A stretch of DNA of 64,000 bases from Paraliobacillus sp. PM-2 (GTDB lineage Bacteria > Bacillota > Bacilli > Bacillales > Amphibacillaceae). The notes beneath the pieces are model-generated. The model made no database searches. It saw nothing but the letters and a program-made list of their open reading frames with translations, and was not told the origin of the DNA. The stretch is taken from the NCBI RefSeq assembly GCF_001368815.1, contig NZ_CTEI01000001.1, positions 868,001-932,000 of the forward strand. The letters run 5' to 3'. A program made the translations under genes and the position numbers. Shown here in pieces: positions 1-9,484 of the stretch (position 1 is its first letter; every line of letters begins with the position of its first letter).

Positions 1-1
1 G

Positions 2-952
2 ATGTATTTACCACGTATTTGTGAACACTGTATTAATGCACCTTGTGTTTCATCTTGTCCATCAGGTGCAATGTATAAACGTGATGAAGATGGTATTGTG
101 CTTGTTGATCAGAATGCTTGTCGTGCGTGGAGACACTGCGTTACTTCTTGTCCGTATAAAAAAGTATATTTCAATTGGAAAACGAATAAAGCAGAAAAGT
201 GTACGATGTGTTACCCAAGAATCGAGAATGGTCAACCAACAATCTGCTCAGAAACGTGTGTTGGTAGGATTCGATACATTGGTGTGATGCTTTATGATGC
301 AGATAGAGTATTGGAAGCTTGTTCTGTTGAAGATGAAAAAGACTTGTATCATGAACAATTAGGTATCTTTTTAGATCCAAATGATCCAGAGGTGATTAAG
401 GAAGCGAAAAAAGAAGGGATTCCTATGGACTGGATTGAAGCGGCGCAACAATCTCCATTGTATAAAATGATTATTGATTGGAAAATTGCATTGCCATTGC
501 ATCCAGAGTATCGTACGATGCCAATGGTTTGGTATATTCCACCACTTAGTCCGATTATGAATATGATTGAAGGAAAAGGAAGTCAAGCGGATACAGATGA
601 TATCTTCCCAGCTATTGATGAAATGCGCATACCGATTGAGTATCTTGCCAATCTGTTAACAGCAGGTGATACCAATCATATTCGGACTGTATTGAAAAAG
701 ATGGCAGTAATGCGCAGTTATATGCGTGCAGAACAAACAGGAAAAGACTTTGATGTTTCGGTTATTGAGGAATTAGGGCTTAAAGAAACGGATATTAAAA
801 AAATGTATCGATTATTAGCTATCGCAAAATATAATGATCGTTTTGTTATTCCAAAAAGCCATAAAGAAGATGCTGAAGACTTGTATTATGATCAAGGCGC
901 TTGTGGATTGGATTTTGCCGGCGGACCAGGAAGTTGCGGCGTGTTATCTTAA
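2..952 (+). CDS. narH: Respiratory nitrate reductase beta subunit NarH, C-terminal part (gene enters from the left edge)
   Basis: NarH carries the iron-sulfur clusters that pass electrons from NarI haem to the NarG molybdenum site on the inner face of the membrane. The visible 316 residues begin inside the ferredoxin-like region: CEHCINAPCVSSCP near residue 8, a second set around CRAWRHCVTSCP (the W-containing set typical of the NarH 3Fe-4S site), then CTMCYPRIENGQP and CSETCVGRIRY. The C-terminal half is the NarH-specific helical region. The true start lies left of the window, so the Met at base 2 is internal. It is the second gene of narGHJI, and narJ follows after about 110 bp. Family call is very secure. 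Confidence 0.97.
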   Translation: MYLPRICEHCINAPCVSSCPSGAMYKRDEDGIVLVDQNACRAWRHCVTSCPYKKVYFNWKTNKAEKCTMCYPRIENGQPTICSETCVGRIRYIGVMLYDADRVLEACSVEDEKDLYHEQLGIFLDPNDPEVIKEAKKEGIPMDWIEAAQQSPLYKMIIDWKIALPLHPEYRTMPMVWYIPPLSPIMNMIEGKGSQADTDDIFPAIDEMRIPIEYLANLLTAGDTNHIRTVLKKMAVMRSYMRAEQTGKDFDVSVIEELGLKETDIKKMYRLLAIAKYNDRFVIPKSHKEDAEDLYYDQGACGLDFAGGPGSCGVLS

Positions 953-1061
953 TTACTATCTTTTGTTAATTTATTTTAAAAATTAGAGATACAGAGCAAG
1001 CAAATATTTGTTAATTGCTCTGTATCTTAACTGGATGAACCTAATAAAGAGGATGAAGAAA

Positions 1062-1679
1062 ATGAAACAAACAGATATCTATCAACTGCTTGCTTTTTTA
1101 TTAAACTATCCGAATGAAGACATGAAACATACCCTACCAGAAATAAAGGAATTGTTACAGTCCGTTGAAGATGAGGAAATACGACAAAAGCTAGATACGT
1201 TTGTCAGTGAAATAGATAAATTAAGCCTAGATGAATGGATTCATAGTTATGTAGAACAGTTTGATTTTGGCAAAAAAACGAATTTGTATGTAACCTATTT
1301 AAAAATGGGAGAACAAAAAGAACGTGGTTTAGAGCTATTAAAATTAAAGAAATTTTATCAAGCTGCTGGGTTTAGTGTTACGGATAAAGAACTACCAGAT
1401 TATGTTCCATTAATGCTAGAGTTTTCTGCCAATGTATCTACTGAAATAAGAAAAGAACTATGGAAAGTACATGAGCGGGCAATATGGGAAATTAGAGATA
1501 AGTTGCTATCTATAAACAGTTTCTATATTCCAGTTTTTGATGTGATTATTCAATTGCTTAAAAAAGATGGAGTGGAACATCAGGCATTAGCAGAAAAACA
1601 ACCTCCTACACCAAATCTGGAAGATCAGGCAATTCTTGCATCGATGCGAGATCAATTAATTAAGAACCAATTAGGTTAA
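1062..1679 (+). CDS. narJ: Nitrate reductase molybdenum cofactor assembly chaperone NarJ
   Basis: NarJ is a cytoplasmic chaperone that binds the NarG apoprotein and allows cofactor insertion before the complex docks on NarI. The 205-residue acidic, helical protein fits the TorD/NarJ family in size and has the usual opening pattern (YQLLAFLLNYPNEDM). An open frame runs back to a TTG at 1008, but I chose the ATG at 1062 because an AGAGG ribosome site sits 9 bases ahead of it and the family starts there. It lies between narH and narI in the classical order. Confidence 0.93.
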   Translation: MKQTDIYQLLAFLLNYPNEDMKHTLPEIKELLQSVEDEEIRQKLDTFVSEIDKLSLDEWIHSYVEQFDFGKKTNLYVTYLKMGEQKERGLELLKLKKFYQAAGFSVTDKELPDYVPLMLEFSANVSTEIRKELWKVHERAIWEIRDKLLSINSFYIPVFDVIIQLLKKDGVEHQALAEKQPPTPNLEDQAILASMRDQLIKNQLG

Positions 1680-1706
1680 TGATTTTAAGAAAAGGGGCGA
1701 AAGCTT

Positions 1707-2399
1707 ATGGGCTCTCTGGCATTATTACTTTGGGGTGTTTTCCCTTATATCGTCTTAACAATTTTTATTGGCGGTTTGATTTATCGTTATCAAAAGGACC
1801 AATTTGGTTGGACAACAAAATCTAGTGAATTACTAGAAAAGAAACGTTTACGTATTGGATCGCTAATGTTTCACTGGGGATTAATCTTTGTTTTAGGCGG
1901 TCATTTTGCCGGGTTAATTGTTCCGGTTCAATTTTACAATGCATTAGGCGTTTCGGAACATTTCTATCATAATATTGCACTTATTTTTGGTTTACCTGCT
2001 GGGATAGTAGCATTTATTGGAATTGTTTTGTTGGCTTATCGAAGAATTAGCGTGAAACGTATAAAAGCAACCACATCAATGGGTGATTGGATATCACTGT
2101 TCTTAGTTATTCTTGTAATAGCTACAGGGTTATTGGCGACAAGTATGAATATTGACTCTCATGGATTTGATTATCGTACAACCATTGCTCCTTGGTTAAG
2201 AGGATTATTTGTCTTTCATATTCAGCCTGAGTTAATGGCTGATGTACCAATTTGGTTTAAAATTCATATTTACTCAACTTTCGCATTATATGTTGCTTGG
2301 CCATTTACTCGATTGGTGCACGCGTTTAGTTTCCCGATACGCTATTTAAGTAGAAATTATGTTATCTATAAAAGAAGAATACGTCACCGAGCTTCATAA
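1707..2399 (+). CDS. narI: Respiratory nitrate reductase gamma subunit NarI (cytochrome b)
   Basis: NarI is the membrane cytochrome b that oxidises menaquinol and feeds electrons to NarH. The 230-residue protein shows about five hydrophobic segments. Candidate haem ligands are visible in MFHWGLIFVLGGHFAG (two His about nine residues apart, near residues 52-64) and in IHIYSTF with RLVHAFS near residues 187 and 206. A GGGG-containing ribosome site (AAAAGGGGCG) precedes the ATG. It directly follows narJ with 27 bp between. Confidence 0.96.
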   Translation: MGSLALLLWGVFPYIVLTIFIGGLIYRYQKDQFGWTTKSSELLEKKRLRIGSLMFHWGLIFVLGGHFAGLIVPVQFYNALGVSEHFYHNIALIFGLPAGIVAFIGIVLLAYRRISVKRIKATTSMGDWISLFLVILVIATGLLATSMNIDSHGFDYRTTIAPWLRGLFVFHIQPELMADVPIWFKIHIYSTFALYVAWPFTRLVHAFSFPIRYLSRNYVIYKRRIRHRAS

Positions 2400-2432
2400 A
2401 AATTGTAAACTCTAAATAAGGTTGGGATTGTA

Positions 2433-3926
2433 ATGAATCAAAAAGAAATCCATTCATTGCGAAAAGAATTAAAAAAAGCACTATACGAAAATAATATGCA
2501 ACAAGCAAAGCCCATCGCAGAACAGTTGGAAGCACAATACGATGGTAAGGCAACAGGAGATAACGAATCAACTCAAGTGATTATTGCCGCTACGTTAGCA
2601 AAATATTATCAAAAAATGAAAAACTATGATAAATCAGCACATTATAGTCGTCAGGCGATTCATATAGCAAATATAGAAAAGATGGCATTAACTAGTACAC
2701 TAATAGAAGTTCACTTAAATTATGCCAAATTAGAAAAAGAATATAAACAATATACGAATGCTAGAAAATTATTAGCAACACTTTTACAAAAACTAGAGAA
2801 AAGCAAGTGGGAAGATAACTTTGCTTATGGTCTTACCTACCGTCTATTGGCAAAGGTTGGGTTCGAAGATATGACATTTGATGCAGTAGTCAACCAGCTT
2901 AATCAGGCGCTAGGTTATTTTAGGAAGGATGTAGACGAAGATCATCCAATTATCTATCAGACAATTGACGATTTAACAGAGACGCATATTCGGATGGAAA
3001 GCTACCAAGAGGCATTAGAAATGCAAGAGTATTTATTACAGGTTTACCAAGAAACAGATGATCTACTGCTACCGGCAACTATTTTATTACGAATTGGGGA
3101 AATTTATTTTTATATTGATTTAAAAAAGGCAAGGAAAACAGTTACGCAAGCACTAGATTTACTACAATCACTTGAAAAAACTGCATTACTCTATGAATCA
3201 AAGGGAAATTTGTTATTAGCAGAATTGGATGAAAACCTTGCTAATTATCCACGAGCAATCACTTACTATAAGCGTAGTCTTGATCAATTAAGGCAAGTAC
3301 ATGAAACAGAACATTTTATGATCGTTTATGCCTATTCAAAAATCGGTACGTTGCACATGAAAGTAAATCAACTAAAAGAAGCAAAACAATATTTAGAAGA
3401 AGGTATAAAGTTAACAGAAAATCATCCAAGAATTAGAATGCAATTTTTATATGCATTAGGGAAAATTTATTCAAATGAAAAATCGTACGATCACGCGTTG
3501 GCGATGTATCATGCATTTTTAGATCAATTAGAACAAGAGGATAAAAAACTTTCTAAAGCTTATGCAGATACGCTACAATCGATTGCATTTAACTTTATCC
3601 AACAAGATAATGTAGATCAAGCATTTGAATACTATCAAGCAGCAATTTCTATTTATCAAAAAGTAAAACCAATTAGTAATGAAGAATTGGGGTTCGCAAG
3701 TATTCGTCTAGCTTACTGTTATGAAAATAAAGCTATAAAAGAAATCGAAAAAGCGAACGAATGGTATGAATATGGTGTTGGAAAAGTTGAAAAGGTTAGA
3801 GATAAATCACTTACAGAGGAAGCACTTGCATCAATTATTGACTTTTATCAACGACATGATTTTCCAAAAAAGCAACCGCTGTATGAAAATAAGTTAGTTA
3901 AATTGCAATTGGCTAAGAGCAAATGA
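2433..3926 (+). CDS. Tetratricopeptide-repeat protein of the nar-moa operon, function unknown
   Basis: This 497-residue soluble protein is made almost wholly of helical TPR-like repeats (for example the units with YARQ/YSRQAIHIA, YQEALEMQEYLLQVYQ, YPRAITYYKRSLDQL, YDHALAMYHAFLDQL, VDQAFEYYQAAISIY). There is no signal peptide, membrane segment or catalytic motif. It resembles the regulatory TPR proteins of Bacillaceae (Rap/NprR-like helical scaffolds) only in general architecture. It sits between narI and moaA with 33 bp upstream and 37 bp downstream, in the same direction, so it is probably co-transcribed. A role in assembling or regulating the reductase is inference; NarI and MoaA are normally closer neighbours in the family. 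Confidence 0.8.
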   Translation: MNQKEIHSLRKELKKALYENNMQQAKPIAEQLEAQYDGKATGDNESTQVIIAATLAKYYQKMKNYDKSAHYSRQAIHIANIEKMALTSTLIEVHLNYAKLEKEYKQYTNARKLLATLLQKLEKSKWEDNFAYGLTYRLLAKVGFEDMTFDAVVNQLNQALGYFRKDVDEDHPIIYQTIDDLTETHIRMESYQEALEMQEYLLQVYQETDDLLLPATILLRIGEIYFYIDLKKARKTVTQALDLLQSLEKTALLYESKGNLLLAELDENLANYPRAITYYKRSLDQLRQVHETEHFMIVYAYSKIGTLHMKVNQLKEAKQYLEEGIKLTENHPRIRMQFLYALGKIYSNEKSYDHALAMYHAFLDQLEQEDKKLSKAYADTLQSIAFNFIQQDNVDQAFEYYQAAISIYQKVKPISNEELGFASIRLAYCYENKAIKEIEKANEWYEYGVGKVEKVRDKSLTEEALASIIDFYQRHDFPKKQPLYENKLVKLQLAKSK

Positions 3927-3963
3927 TTAAATAATTTACTACCAATATAGAGGGGAATGTGTC

Positions 3964-4968
3964 ATGCTACAGGATAAACTCGGTCGTCCACTACAAGATT
4001 TGCGTATTTCGGTTATTGATCGTTGTAACTTTCGTTGCACATACTGTATGCCGAAGGAAATTTTCGGCAAGGATTTTTCCTTTCTCCCAAAAGATCAATT
4101 GTTAAGTTTTGAAGAGATCGAGAGACTTGCAAAGCTTTTTGTTCAATTAGGTGTTAAGAAAATTCGTTTAACAGGCGGAGAACCATTATTGAGAAAAGAC
4201 GTAACTACACTCATTGATAGATTAACGAATATTGAGGGGTTAGAAGATATAGGTCTTACAACCAATGGTGTTTTGTTAGGGAAAAAGGCACAGGCATTAA
4301 AAGATGCAGGGTTACACCGAGTAAATGTTAGCTTAGATGCATTAGATGATGACGTCTTTCAATCTATTAATGATAGTGGTGTGTCGACAAAAAAAGTCTT
4401 GGATTCAATTGAACAAGCGCAGCAAGCAGGCTTAGTTGTAAAAGTAAACATGGTTGTGAAAAAAGGAATGAATGATGATCAAGTGATCCCTATGGCTACG
4501 TATTTTAAAGAAAAAGGAATCACTTTAAGATATATTGAATTTATGGATGTTGGACAATCAAATGGATGGAATTTTGATCAAGTTGTAACTAAAAAAGAGC
4601 TATTTGAACAATTGACTAACCATTTCGAGCTAGAACCAGTTGATCCGGCATATATAGGAGAAGTCGCTCAACGTTATCGTTATATTGACATGGACACAGA
4701 AGTTGGCTTTATCACCTCTGTATCAGAATCTTTCTGTTCTACTTGTACCCGTGCAAGATTAGCAGCAGACGGAAGATTTTATACGTGTTTATTTGCTAGT
4801 GAAGGATTAGATCTAAGAAACTTGTTGCGTTCTAACTTAGATGATCAAGCGATACTGGAGTCGATTGTCCCCACTTGGAAAAATAGAAAAGACCGTTACT
4901 CTGATGAAAGAACAGAAGAAACAGCGAAGAATAGAAAGAAAATTGAAATGTCCTATATCGGTGGATAA
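3964..4968 (+). CDS. moaA: GTP 3',8-cyclase MoaA
   Basis: MoaA is the radical-SAM enzyme that starts molybdopterin synthesis by cyclising GTP (with MoaC it gives cPMP). The N-terminal cluster CNFRCTYCM (Cys-x3-Cys-x2-Cys) binds the SAM iron-sulfur cluster and LTGGEPL is the SAM contact motif. The C-terminal CSTCTRARL and later Cys in FYTCLF bind the second cluster. The protein ends in the characteristic Gly-Gly (SYIGG). At 334 residues it is full length. The ribosome site AGAGGGG lies just before the ATG. First of five cofactor genes in this operon; moaC is not present in the window. Confidence 0.97.
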   Translation: MLQDKLGRPLQDLRISVIDRCNFRCTYCMPKEIFGKDFSFLPKDQLLSFEEIERLAKLFVQLGVKKIRLTGGEPLLRKDVTTLIDRLTNIEGLEDIGLTTNGVLLGKKAQALKDAGLHRVNVSLDALDDDVFQSINDSGVSTKKVLDSIEQAQQAGLVVKVNMVVKKGMNDDQVIPMATYFKEKGITLRYIEFMDVGQSNGWNFDQVVTKKELFEQLTNHFELEPVDPAYIGEVAQRYRYIDMDTEVGFITSVSESFCSTCTRARLAADGRFYTCLFASEGLDLRNLLRSNLDDQAILESIVPTWKNRKDRYSDERTEETAKNRKKIEMSYIGG

Positions 4969-4994
4969 ACAGGAGAAAAAGAAGAGGAGCTTAA

Positions 4995-6008
4995 ATGATG
5001 GATGATCGTTATTCTAGACAAATACGTTTTCAACCAATCGGTGAAGTCGGTCAAGAAAAGATTAACAGTAAGCATGTTCTAATTGTTGGGTGTGGTGCTT
5101 TAGGATCTGCAAATGCTGAATCACTGGTAAGAGCGGGAATTGGAAAGTTAACGATTGTTGATCGAGACTATGTCGAAGAAAGTAATCTACAAAGACAACA
5201 GCTATTCACGGAAAAAGATGTGGAAGAAAAAATTCCAAAGGCGATTGCTGCAAAAAAACATTTAATGAAAATAAATCACCACGTTACTATCCATGCACAT
5301 GTGATGGATGTAACAAGTTTAACGCTTTCTGAATTGTTACATGATGTTGATCTTGTAATTGATGCTACGGATAATTTCGATACACGTTTTATTTTAAATG
5401 ATACCTTGCAGCAACAACGAATTCCTTGGATTTTTGGCTCCTGTGCAGGTAGTACGGGAATGAGTTTTACAATTATACCAAATGAAACACCATGTTTAAG
5501 GTGCTTGCTTCAATCGATGCCAATTAATGGATCCACTTGTGATGCAGCTGGTATTATTGGACCAGCAGTTCAAATGGTCGTTGCTCATCAAACAACAGAA
5601 GCTTTGAAGTTATTGACACATGCAACAAATAAGCTAAGAGCAAATTATTTAACCTTTGATCTTTGGAACAATCTTTTTCAAACGATTGATATGGGCAGAG
5701 CAAAAAATCATGACTGTCCTACTTGCGGTGTCAATCCAACCTATCCGGCATTAGATTATCAAAATCAATTGAAAACAGAAGTACTATGCGGAAGAGATAC
5801 AGTACAATTACGTAGAGGAACGAATCTGTCCTTATTAGATTTAGCTAAACGGTTTGAATCATTTACTTCGGTAAAACAAAATGATTTCTTACTATCTATT
5901 GAATATCTTAACTATCGAATTGTTTTCTTTCATGATGGCAGAACCTTTATTCATGGTACCAATTCAATCACAGCAGCTAAAAAGATCTATTATCAGTTAG
6001 TTGGTTAG
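4995..6008 (+). CDS. moeB: Molybdopterin-synthase adenylyltransferase MoeB (ThiF/HesA family)
   Basis: MoeB adenylates the C-terminal Gly-Gly of MoaD so that sulfur can be loaded. The 337-residue protein has the nucleotide loop VGCGALGS (about residue 32), the IVDRDYVEESNLQRQ stretch that is the family signature, and two zinc CxxC pairs (CLRC near 160, CPTC near 238). A 100-residue C-terminal extension follows the zinc knuckle; it is not an obvious rhodanese domain because no active-site Cys loop is visible. ThiF is the alternative, but linkage to moaA, moeA, moaE and moaD favours MoeB. Confidence 0.92.
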   Translation: MMDDRYSRQIRFQPIGEVGQEKINSKHVLIVGCGALGSANAESLVRAGIGKLTIVDRDYVEESNLQRQQLFTEKDVEEKIPKAIAAKKHLMKINHHVTIHAHVMDVTSLTLSELLHDVDLVIDATDNFDTRFILNDTLQQQRIPWIFGSCAGSTGMSFTIIPNETPCLRCLLQSMPINGSTCDAAGIIGPAVQMVVAHQTTEALKLLTHATNKLRANYLTFDLWNNLFQTIDMGRAKNHDCPTCGVNPTYPALDYQNQLKTEVLCGRDTVQLRRGTNLSLLDLAKRFESFTSVKQNDFLLSIEYLNYRIVFFHDGRTFIHGTNSITAAKKIYYQLVG

Positions 6009-6019
6009 GAGGAAAAAAG

Positions 6020-7309
6020 ATGGTTGAACGGAGAAAGCCAATTAAAGTAGTAGAAGCAATAAACCAAGTGATGCAATATCAAAAAATGGGTAGCTTAGAG
6101 CATATCTCACTTGAATCAAGCCTAGATCGAACATTAGCTGAAGATATAAAAGCAGACCATGATGTTCCTCCATTTGATCGGTCACCTTATGATGGCTATG
6201 CTATTCGTTCGATAGATACGCTTGAGGCATCTAGACAACATCCAATTACTCTCTCTGTTGTTGGCCATATCGGTGCAGGAGAAGTTTTTAAGGATAAAGT
6301 AAAAGAAAATCAAGTTGTCCGGATTATGACAGGAGCACCAATTCCTCCAGGATGTGACGCAGTGATCATGCTTGAACTAGTAGAACAACTTGATACTGCT
6401 GCTATTAAAATTAAGCGTCAAATAAAACCAAATGACAATATCTCTTTTCAAGGAGAAGATACAGCTAAAGACACAGTAATAGTAAAAAAAGGAACAAAAA
6501 TTAATCCCGGCATTGTAGCCTTGCTTGCTACGTTTGGTTATAAAAAAGTTCCGGTAGTAAAAAAACCAACGGTAGGGATAATTGCTACTGGTAGTGAATT
6601 ACTTGAGGTCGATCAACCTTTAGAACCCGGAAAAATCAGAAATAGTAATGCCTATATGATACAAGCACAACTAGAGCGAGTAGGAGCAAAAGCTGTCTAC
6701 TTTGGTCAGTTTACCGATGACTTAGAAGTTTGTTATAACCAAGTGAAAAATGCTTTGGATCAAGTGGACTTCTTCATTACTACAGGTGGTGTATCAGTAG
6801 GGGATTTTGATTATTTACCTGAAATTTATCGTAAGTTAGGAGCTCATGTTTTATTTAATAAAGTGGGAATGCGACCAGGAAGTGTAACAACTGTTGCTGT
6901 ATTAGATGGGAAACTTTTATTTGGTTTGTCAGGTAATCCATCTGCATGTTATGTAGGTTTTGAATTATTTGCAAGACCAACCATACAGTCTTACTTACTT
7001 AATGAAAAACCATACTGTAAAGCAATAAAAGCGATGATGGGAACTGACTTTCCAAAACCGAATCCATTTGATCGATTTGTTCGTGGCAAGCTCTCTTATG
7101 ATAAGGATAAACTAGTGGTTTCACCAGTTGGTTTAGATAAATCAAATGTTGTTACATCATTAGGGCAAGCTAACGTGTTGATTGTGTTACCAGGAGGAAC
7201 GAGAGGATACCAAAAGGGAAGTTATGTGACCGCATTAATGTTAGAACAACTAGAAGGCGATGCAGTATTCTTAAATAACTATCAGTTAAAGGAGAAACGT
7301 CATGAGTAA
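6020..7309 (+). CDS. moeA: Molybdopterin molybdenumtransferase MoeA
   Basis: MoeA inserts molybdate into adenylated molybdopterin. The 429 residues match the usual length and show family motifs in order: PPFDRSPYDGYAI (near 50), IMTGAPIPPGCDAVI (near 105), GIIATGSELL (near 187), TTGGVSVGDFDYL (near 255) and LSGNPSACYVGFELF (near 305). AGGAGG is placed six bases before the ATG. It overlaps moaE by 8 bp, which points to coupled translation. Confidence 0.96.
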   Translation: MVERRKPIKVVEAINQVMQYQKMGSLEHISLESSLDRTLAEDIKADHDVPPFDRSPYDGYAIRSIDTLEASRQHPITLSVVGHIGAGEVFKDKVKENQVVRIMTGAPIPPGCDAVIMLELVEQLDTAAIKIKRQIKPNDNISFQGEDTAKDTVIVKKGTKINPGIVALLATFGYKKVPVVKKPTVGIIATGSELLEVDQPLEPGKIRNSNAYMIQAQLERVGAKAVYFGQFTDDLEVCYNQVKNALDQVDFFITTGGVSVGDFDYLPEIYRKLGAHVLFNKVGMRPGSVTTVAVLDGKLLFGLSGNPSACYVGFELFARPTIQSYLLNEKPYCKAIKAMMGTDFPKPNPFDRFVRGKLSYDKDKLVVSPVGLDKSNVVTSLGQANVLIVLPGGTRGYQKGSYVTALMLEQLEGDAVFLNNYQLKEKRHE

Positions 7310-7745
7310 TGATTTGTTTACCATTGTTGAGCAGCCGATTGCAATTAATGAGTTAATTGATAAAGTAACAAGACCTGAAGCGGGTGCGATTACGACATTT
7401 ATTGGTACAGTGAGAGAGTGGACAAAAGGAAAACGAACAGTATTTTTACAGTATCAAGCGTATGTGCCGATGGCAATTAAAATGTTTGAACAAATTGGCA
7501 AAGAAATAGATGAAATATGGCCGAATACAAAAGTGGCGATTTCTCATCGAATTGGTCGACTGGAAATCTCAGATGTTGCTGTAGCCATAGCGGTTTCATC
7601 GCCACATCGAGAAGCAGCATATCAAGCGAATCAATATGCAATTGAACGAATTAAACAAATGGTTCCGATCTGGAAGAAAGAACATTGGGAAAATGGTGAA
7701 ACATGGATTGGTGATCAATTGGAGCAAATATCTTATCAGAAATAA
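7302..7745 (+). CDS. moaE: Molybdopterin synthase catalytic subunit MoaE
   Basis: MoaE is the large subunit of molybdopterin synthase and works with thiocarboxylated MoaD. The 147-residue protein has the family segments GAITTFIGTVRE, ISHRIGRLEISDVAVAIAVSS and PHREAAYQA, and the C-terminal KKEHWENGETWI with the conserved lysines. The start ATG overlaps the end of moeA and is preceded by AAAGGAG. Confidence 0.96.
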   Translation: MSNDLFTIVEQPIAINELIDKVTRPEAGAITTFIGTVREWTKGKRTVFLQYQAYVPMAIKMFEQIGKEIDEIWPNTKVAISHRIGRLEISDVAVAIAVSSPHREAAYQANQYAIERIKQMVPIWKKEHWENGETWIGDQLEQISYQK

Positions 7746-7773
7746 AAATAAGAAAAATAGGGAGGCAATAAAT

Positions 7774-8004
7774 ATGAAAGTGCTTTTGTTTGCCCATCTG
7801 CAGGAACAATTGGGTGTGTCTGAATTAGAGCTCAATTGGGAATCACAAACTGTTGAATCATTTAAGAAATCTTTTCAACATACGTATCCTATTGCTCAAC
7901 TAGACAATGTGATGGTAGCGATAAACGAAGCTTTTGCATTAGAGCAAGACTTGATTCAAAAGGATGATACAGTTGCTTTCATACCCCCCGTGAGTGGAGG
8001 ATAA
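7774..8004 (+). CDS. moaD: Molybdopterin synthase sulfur-carrier subunit MoaD
   Basis: MoaD is a ubiquitin-fold protein whose C-terminal Gly-Gly carries the sulfur used by MoaE. This frame opens earlier (7636), but the ATG at 7774, 28 bp behind moaE with GGGAGG ahead of it, gives a 76-residue protein of the right size, beginning MKVLLFAHLQEQLG and ending AFIPPVSGG. The terminal GG is the adenylation site used by MoeB. It is the last gene before a strong terminator. Confidence 0.96.
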   Translation: MKVLLFAHLQEQLGVSELELNWESQTVESFKKSFQHTYPIAQLDNVMVAINEAFALEQDLIQKDDTVAFIPPVSGG

Positions 8005-8027
8005 AGCGTAAAGAAGATCTTTTAAAT

Positions 8028-8077
8028 AATAATGCTTATAGCTGACAGAGATAGGACTGTCAGCTATAAGCATTATT
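8028..8077. terminator. Bidirectional rho-independent terminator between moaD and the convergent DUF438 gene
   Basis: A perfect 21-bp stem (8028-8048 with 8057-8077) around an 8-base loop is followed by T's on the + strand and preceded by A's, so it can stop both the nar-moa operon and the opposing gene. Confidence 0.93.
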
Positions 8078-8086
8078 TTTTAACCG

Positions 8087-9328
8087 TTATAAATCAGAAA
8101 GTAATCTTTTCTCTCCATCAATTGCTTGTATCGGTGCAATATTTTGTGTGAACTCTAGTGTTCCTAAATAATTATTATCTTTATCTCGAATAGCAAAATA
8201 ACGAATAAGTACATATTTATCTTTTAATTGTATCCAAAAATCTTCTACATCTTTTGCTCCTGATTTAAAATCTTCCAATAGTTTCTCTACTACGTGCATA
8301 CTTTTTGGAGGATGACAATTTTGAACGGTACGACCAATTACTGACTTTGTTCTAGTAAAAATACGTTCTTTTCCGTGTGAAAAGTATCGTACGATATCAT
8401 TATGATCAATAAATGTTAAATCCACAGGAAGATGATTGAAAATATGTTCAATCTGTTGGATGGATAGTGTACCTGTTGGTAAGGAAACATATCCTTCTTC
8501 TTCTTTTAGAGCATCAGTTATTTTATGTCGTTCTGGCTTCCAAATGGACGCTGGTTTTGTTAAACAATATCCAATTTCATTACTTTGTTTTGCAATATGA
8601 AGCCATTCATCCTCTGTCAAATTTCGAAGTGCCATTGGCAACAGAATATTCTCTTCTTTATAAATCATTTCAGAACCTTCTTTGATCACAAAGCGAATAT
8701 TTTCTATTATTTTATCACTACCATTTTCACTTTGTAGCCCATTTAAAGCATCTTTGATTGCTTGGCGAATAAAATCATCTACTGCCCACATCACATTAGT
8801 AGGTCCATTGATTCCGTATTTTTCTAAATAAGGAAATAGGAGATTTTCTTTACGACTATAATGTTTGTCAATCTCCCATAACTTAGTTAAATCATCTATT
8901 AACAATTGTCGGCTTTCTTCATTAGCCTCTTTTTCAAAACGATCAACATGCAAAGAAAGCGTAAAGTTTAACAAATAATCAATTTCTTTATTTTCTATTA
9001 TAAAAGTGTGGACAGGGTGACCGCTTTGTTGCGCGGGCTCTTTTTGTTGTCCATGTATTTCTTCAATGGAACCTTTAAAGACGGCAGTATGCACTGAACA
9101 TAATCGTTGCACCTCTTCTGGTTGAATTCCCTCATCTTCCATTAGATTTTGTTCAAGTGCAGATATTTCTTCCACTGAAATAGTACCAACTGCATCTTGA
9201 AAATCTTGTTTGACTGCTTCTACACTTTTTCCTTCATGTAATGCAATAATAATTTGCTTTAATTGCTCTTGACGCTGTTTATTTTGTTCGGAAGAATTAT
9301 TTTCACGATTATTAATTATTTCACTCAT
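8087..9328 (-). CDS. DUF438 / hemerythrin-like / PAS sensor protein
   Basis: The 413-residue protein has three parts: an N-terminal DUF438-type helical segment (about 20-90, with QDAVGTISVEEISALEQ), a hemerythrin-like HHE region (about 115-260, with His/Glu-rich stretches such as HVDRFEKE, EIDKHYSRKENLLFPYLEKYG and IYKEENILLPMAL) that would hold a di-iron centre, and a C-terminal PAS domain (about 285-400, LPVDLTFIDHNDIVRYF). No kinase or DNA-binding domain follows. Such proteins are found beside anaerobic nitrate genes and are thought to sense oxygen or nitric oxide; that role is inference here. A Fnr box lies about 41 bp upstream of its likely transcription start. Confidence 0.9.
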   Translation of the reverse strand: MSEIINNRENNSSEQNKQRQEQLKQIIIALHEGKSVEAVKQDFQDAVGTISVEEISALEQNLMEDEGIQPEEVQRLCSVHTAVFKGSIEEIHGQQKEPAQQSGHPVHTFIIENKEIDYLLNFTLSLHVDRFEKEANEESRQLLIDDLTKLWEIDKHYSRKENLLFPYLEKYGINGPTNVMWAVDDFIRQAIKDALNGLQSENGSDKIIENIRFVIKEGSEMIYKEENILLPMALRNLTEDEWLHIAKQSNEIGYCLTKPASIWKPERHKITDALKEEEGYVSLPTGTLSIQQIEHIFNHLPVDLTFIDHNDIVRYFSHGKERIFTRTKSVIGRTVQNCHPPKSMHVVEKLLEDFKSGAKDVEDFWIQLKDKYVLIRYFAIRDKDNNYLGTLEFTQNIAPIQAIDGEKRLLSDL

Positions 9329-9394
9329 CGTACGAAAACTCCTTTATTGAAAAATATTCTCAATACAAGCATAATCTTTTAACTAATATGTTGT

Positions 9395-9410
9395 AGTGAT
9401 ATGTATCACT
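9395..9410. promoter_or_regulatory. Fnr-type operator between DUF438 and mobB
   Basis: The palindrome AGTGATATGTATCACT differs from the Fnr/CRP consensus TGTGA-N6-TCACA only at its outer bases. On the - strand a TATGCT -10 element (9369-9374) places the operator centre near -41, the usual activating position for the DUF438 gene. On the + strand TATACT (9452-9457) places it near -61 for mobB. Start sites are estimated by eye. Confidence 0.7.
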
Positions 9411-9484
9411 ACTCTGTGATAAAAGTCATAACAAACAAAAAAATCGTTCTATATACTAAAACTAATAAGAAAAGGATGAGACAA

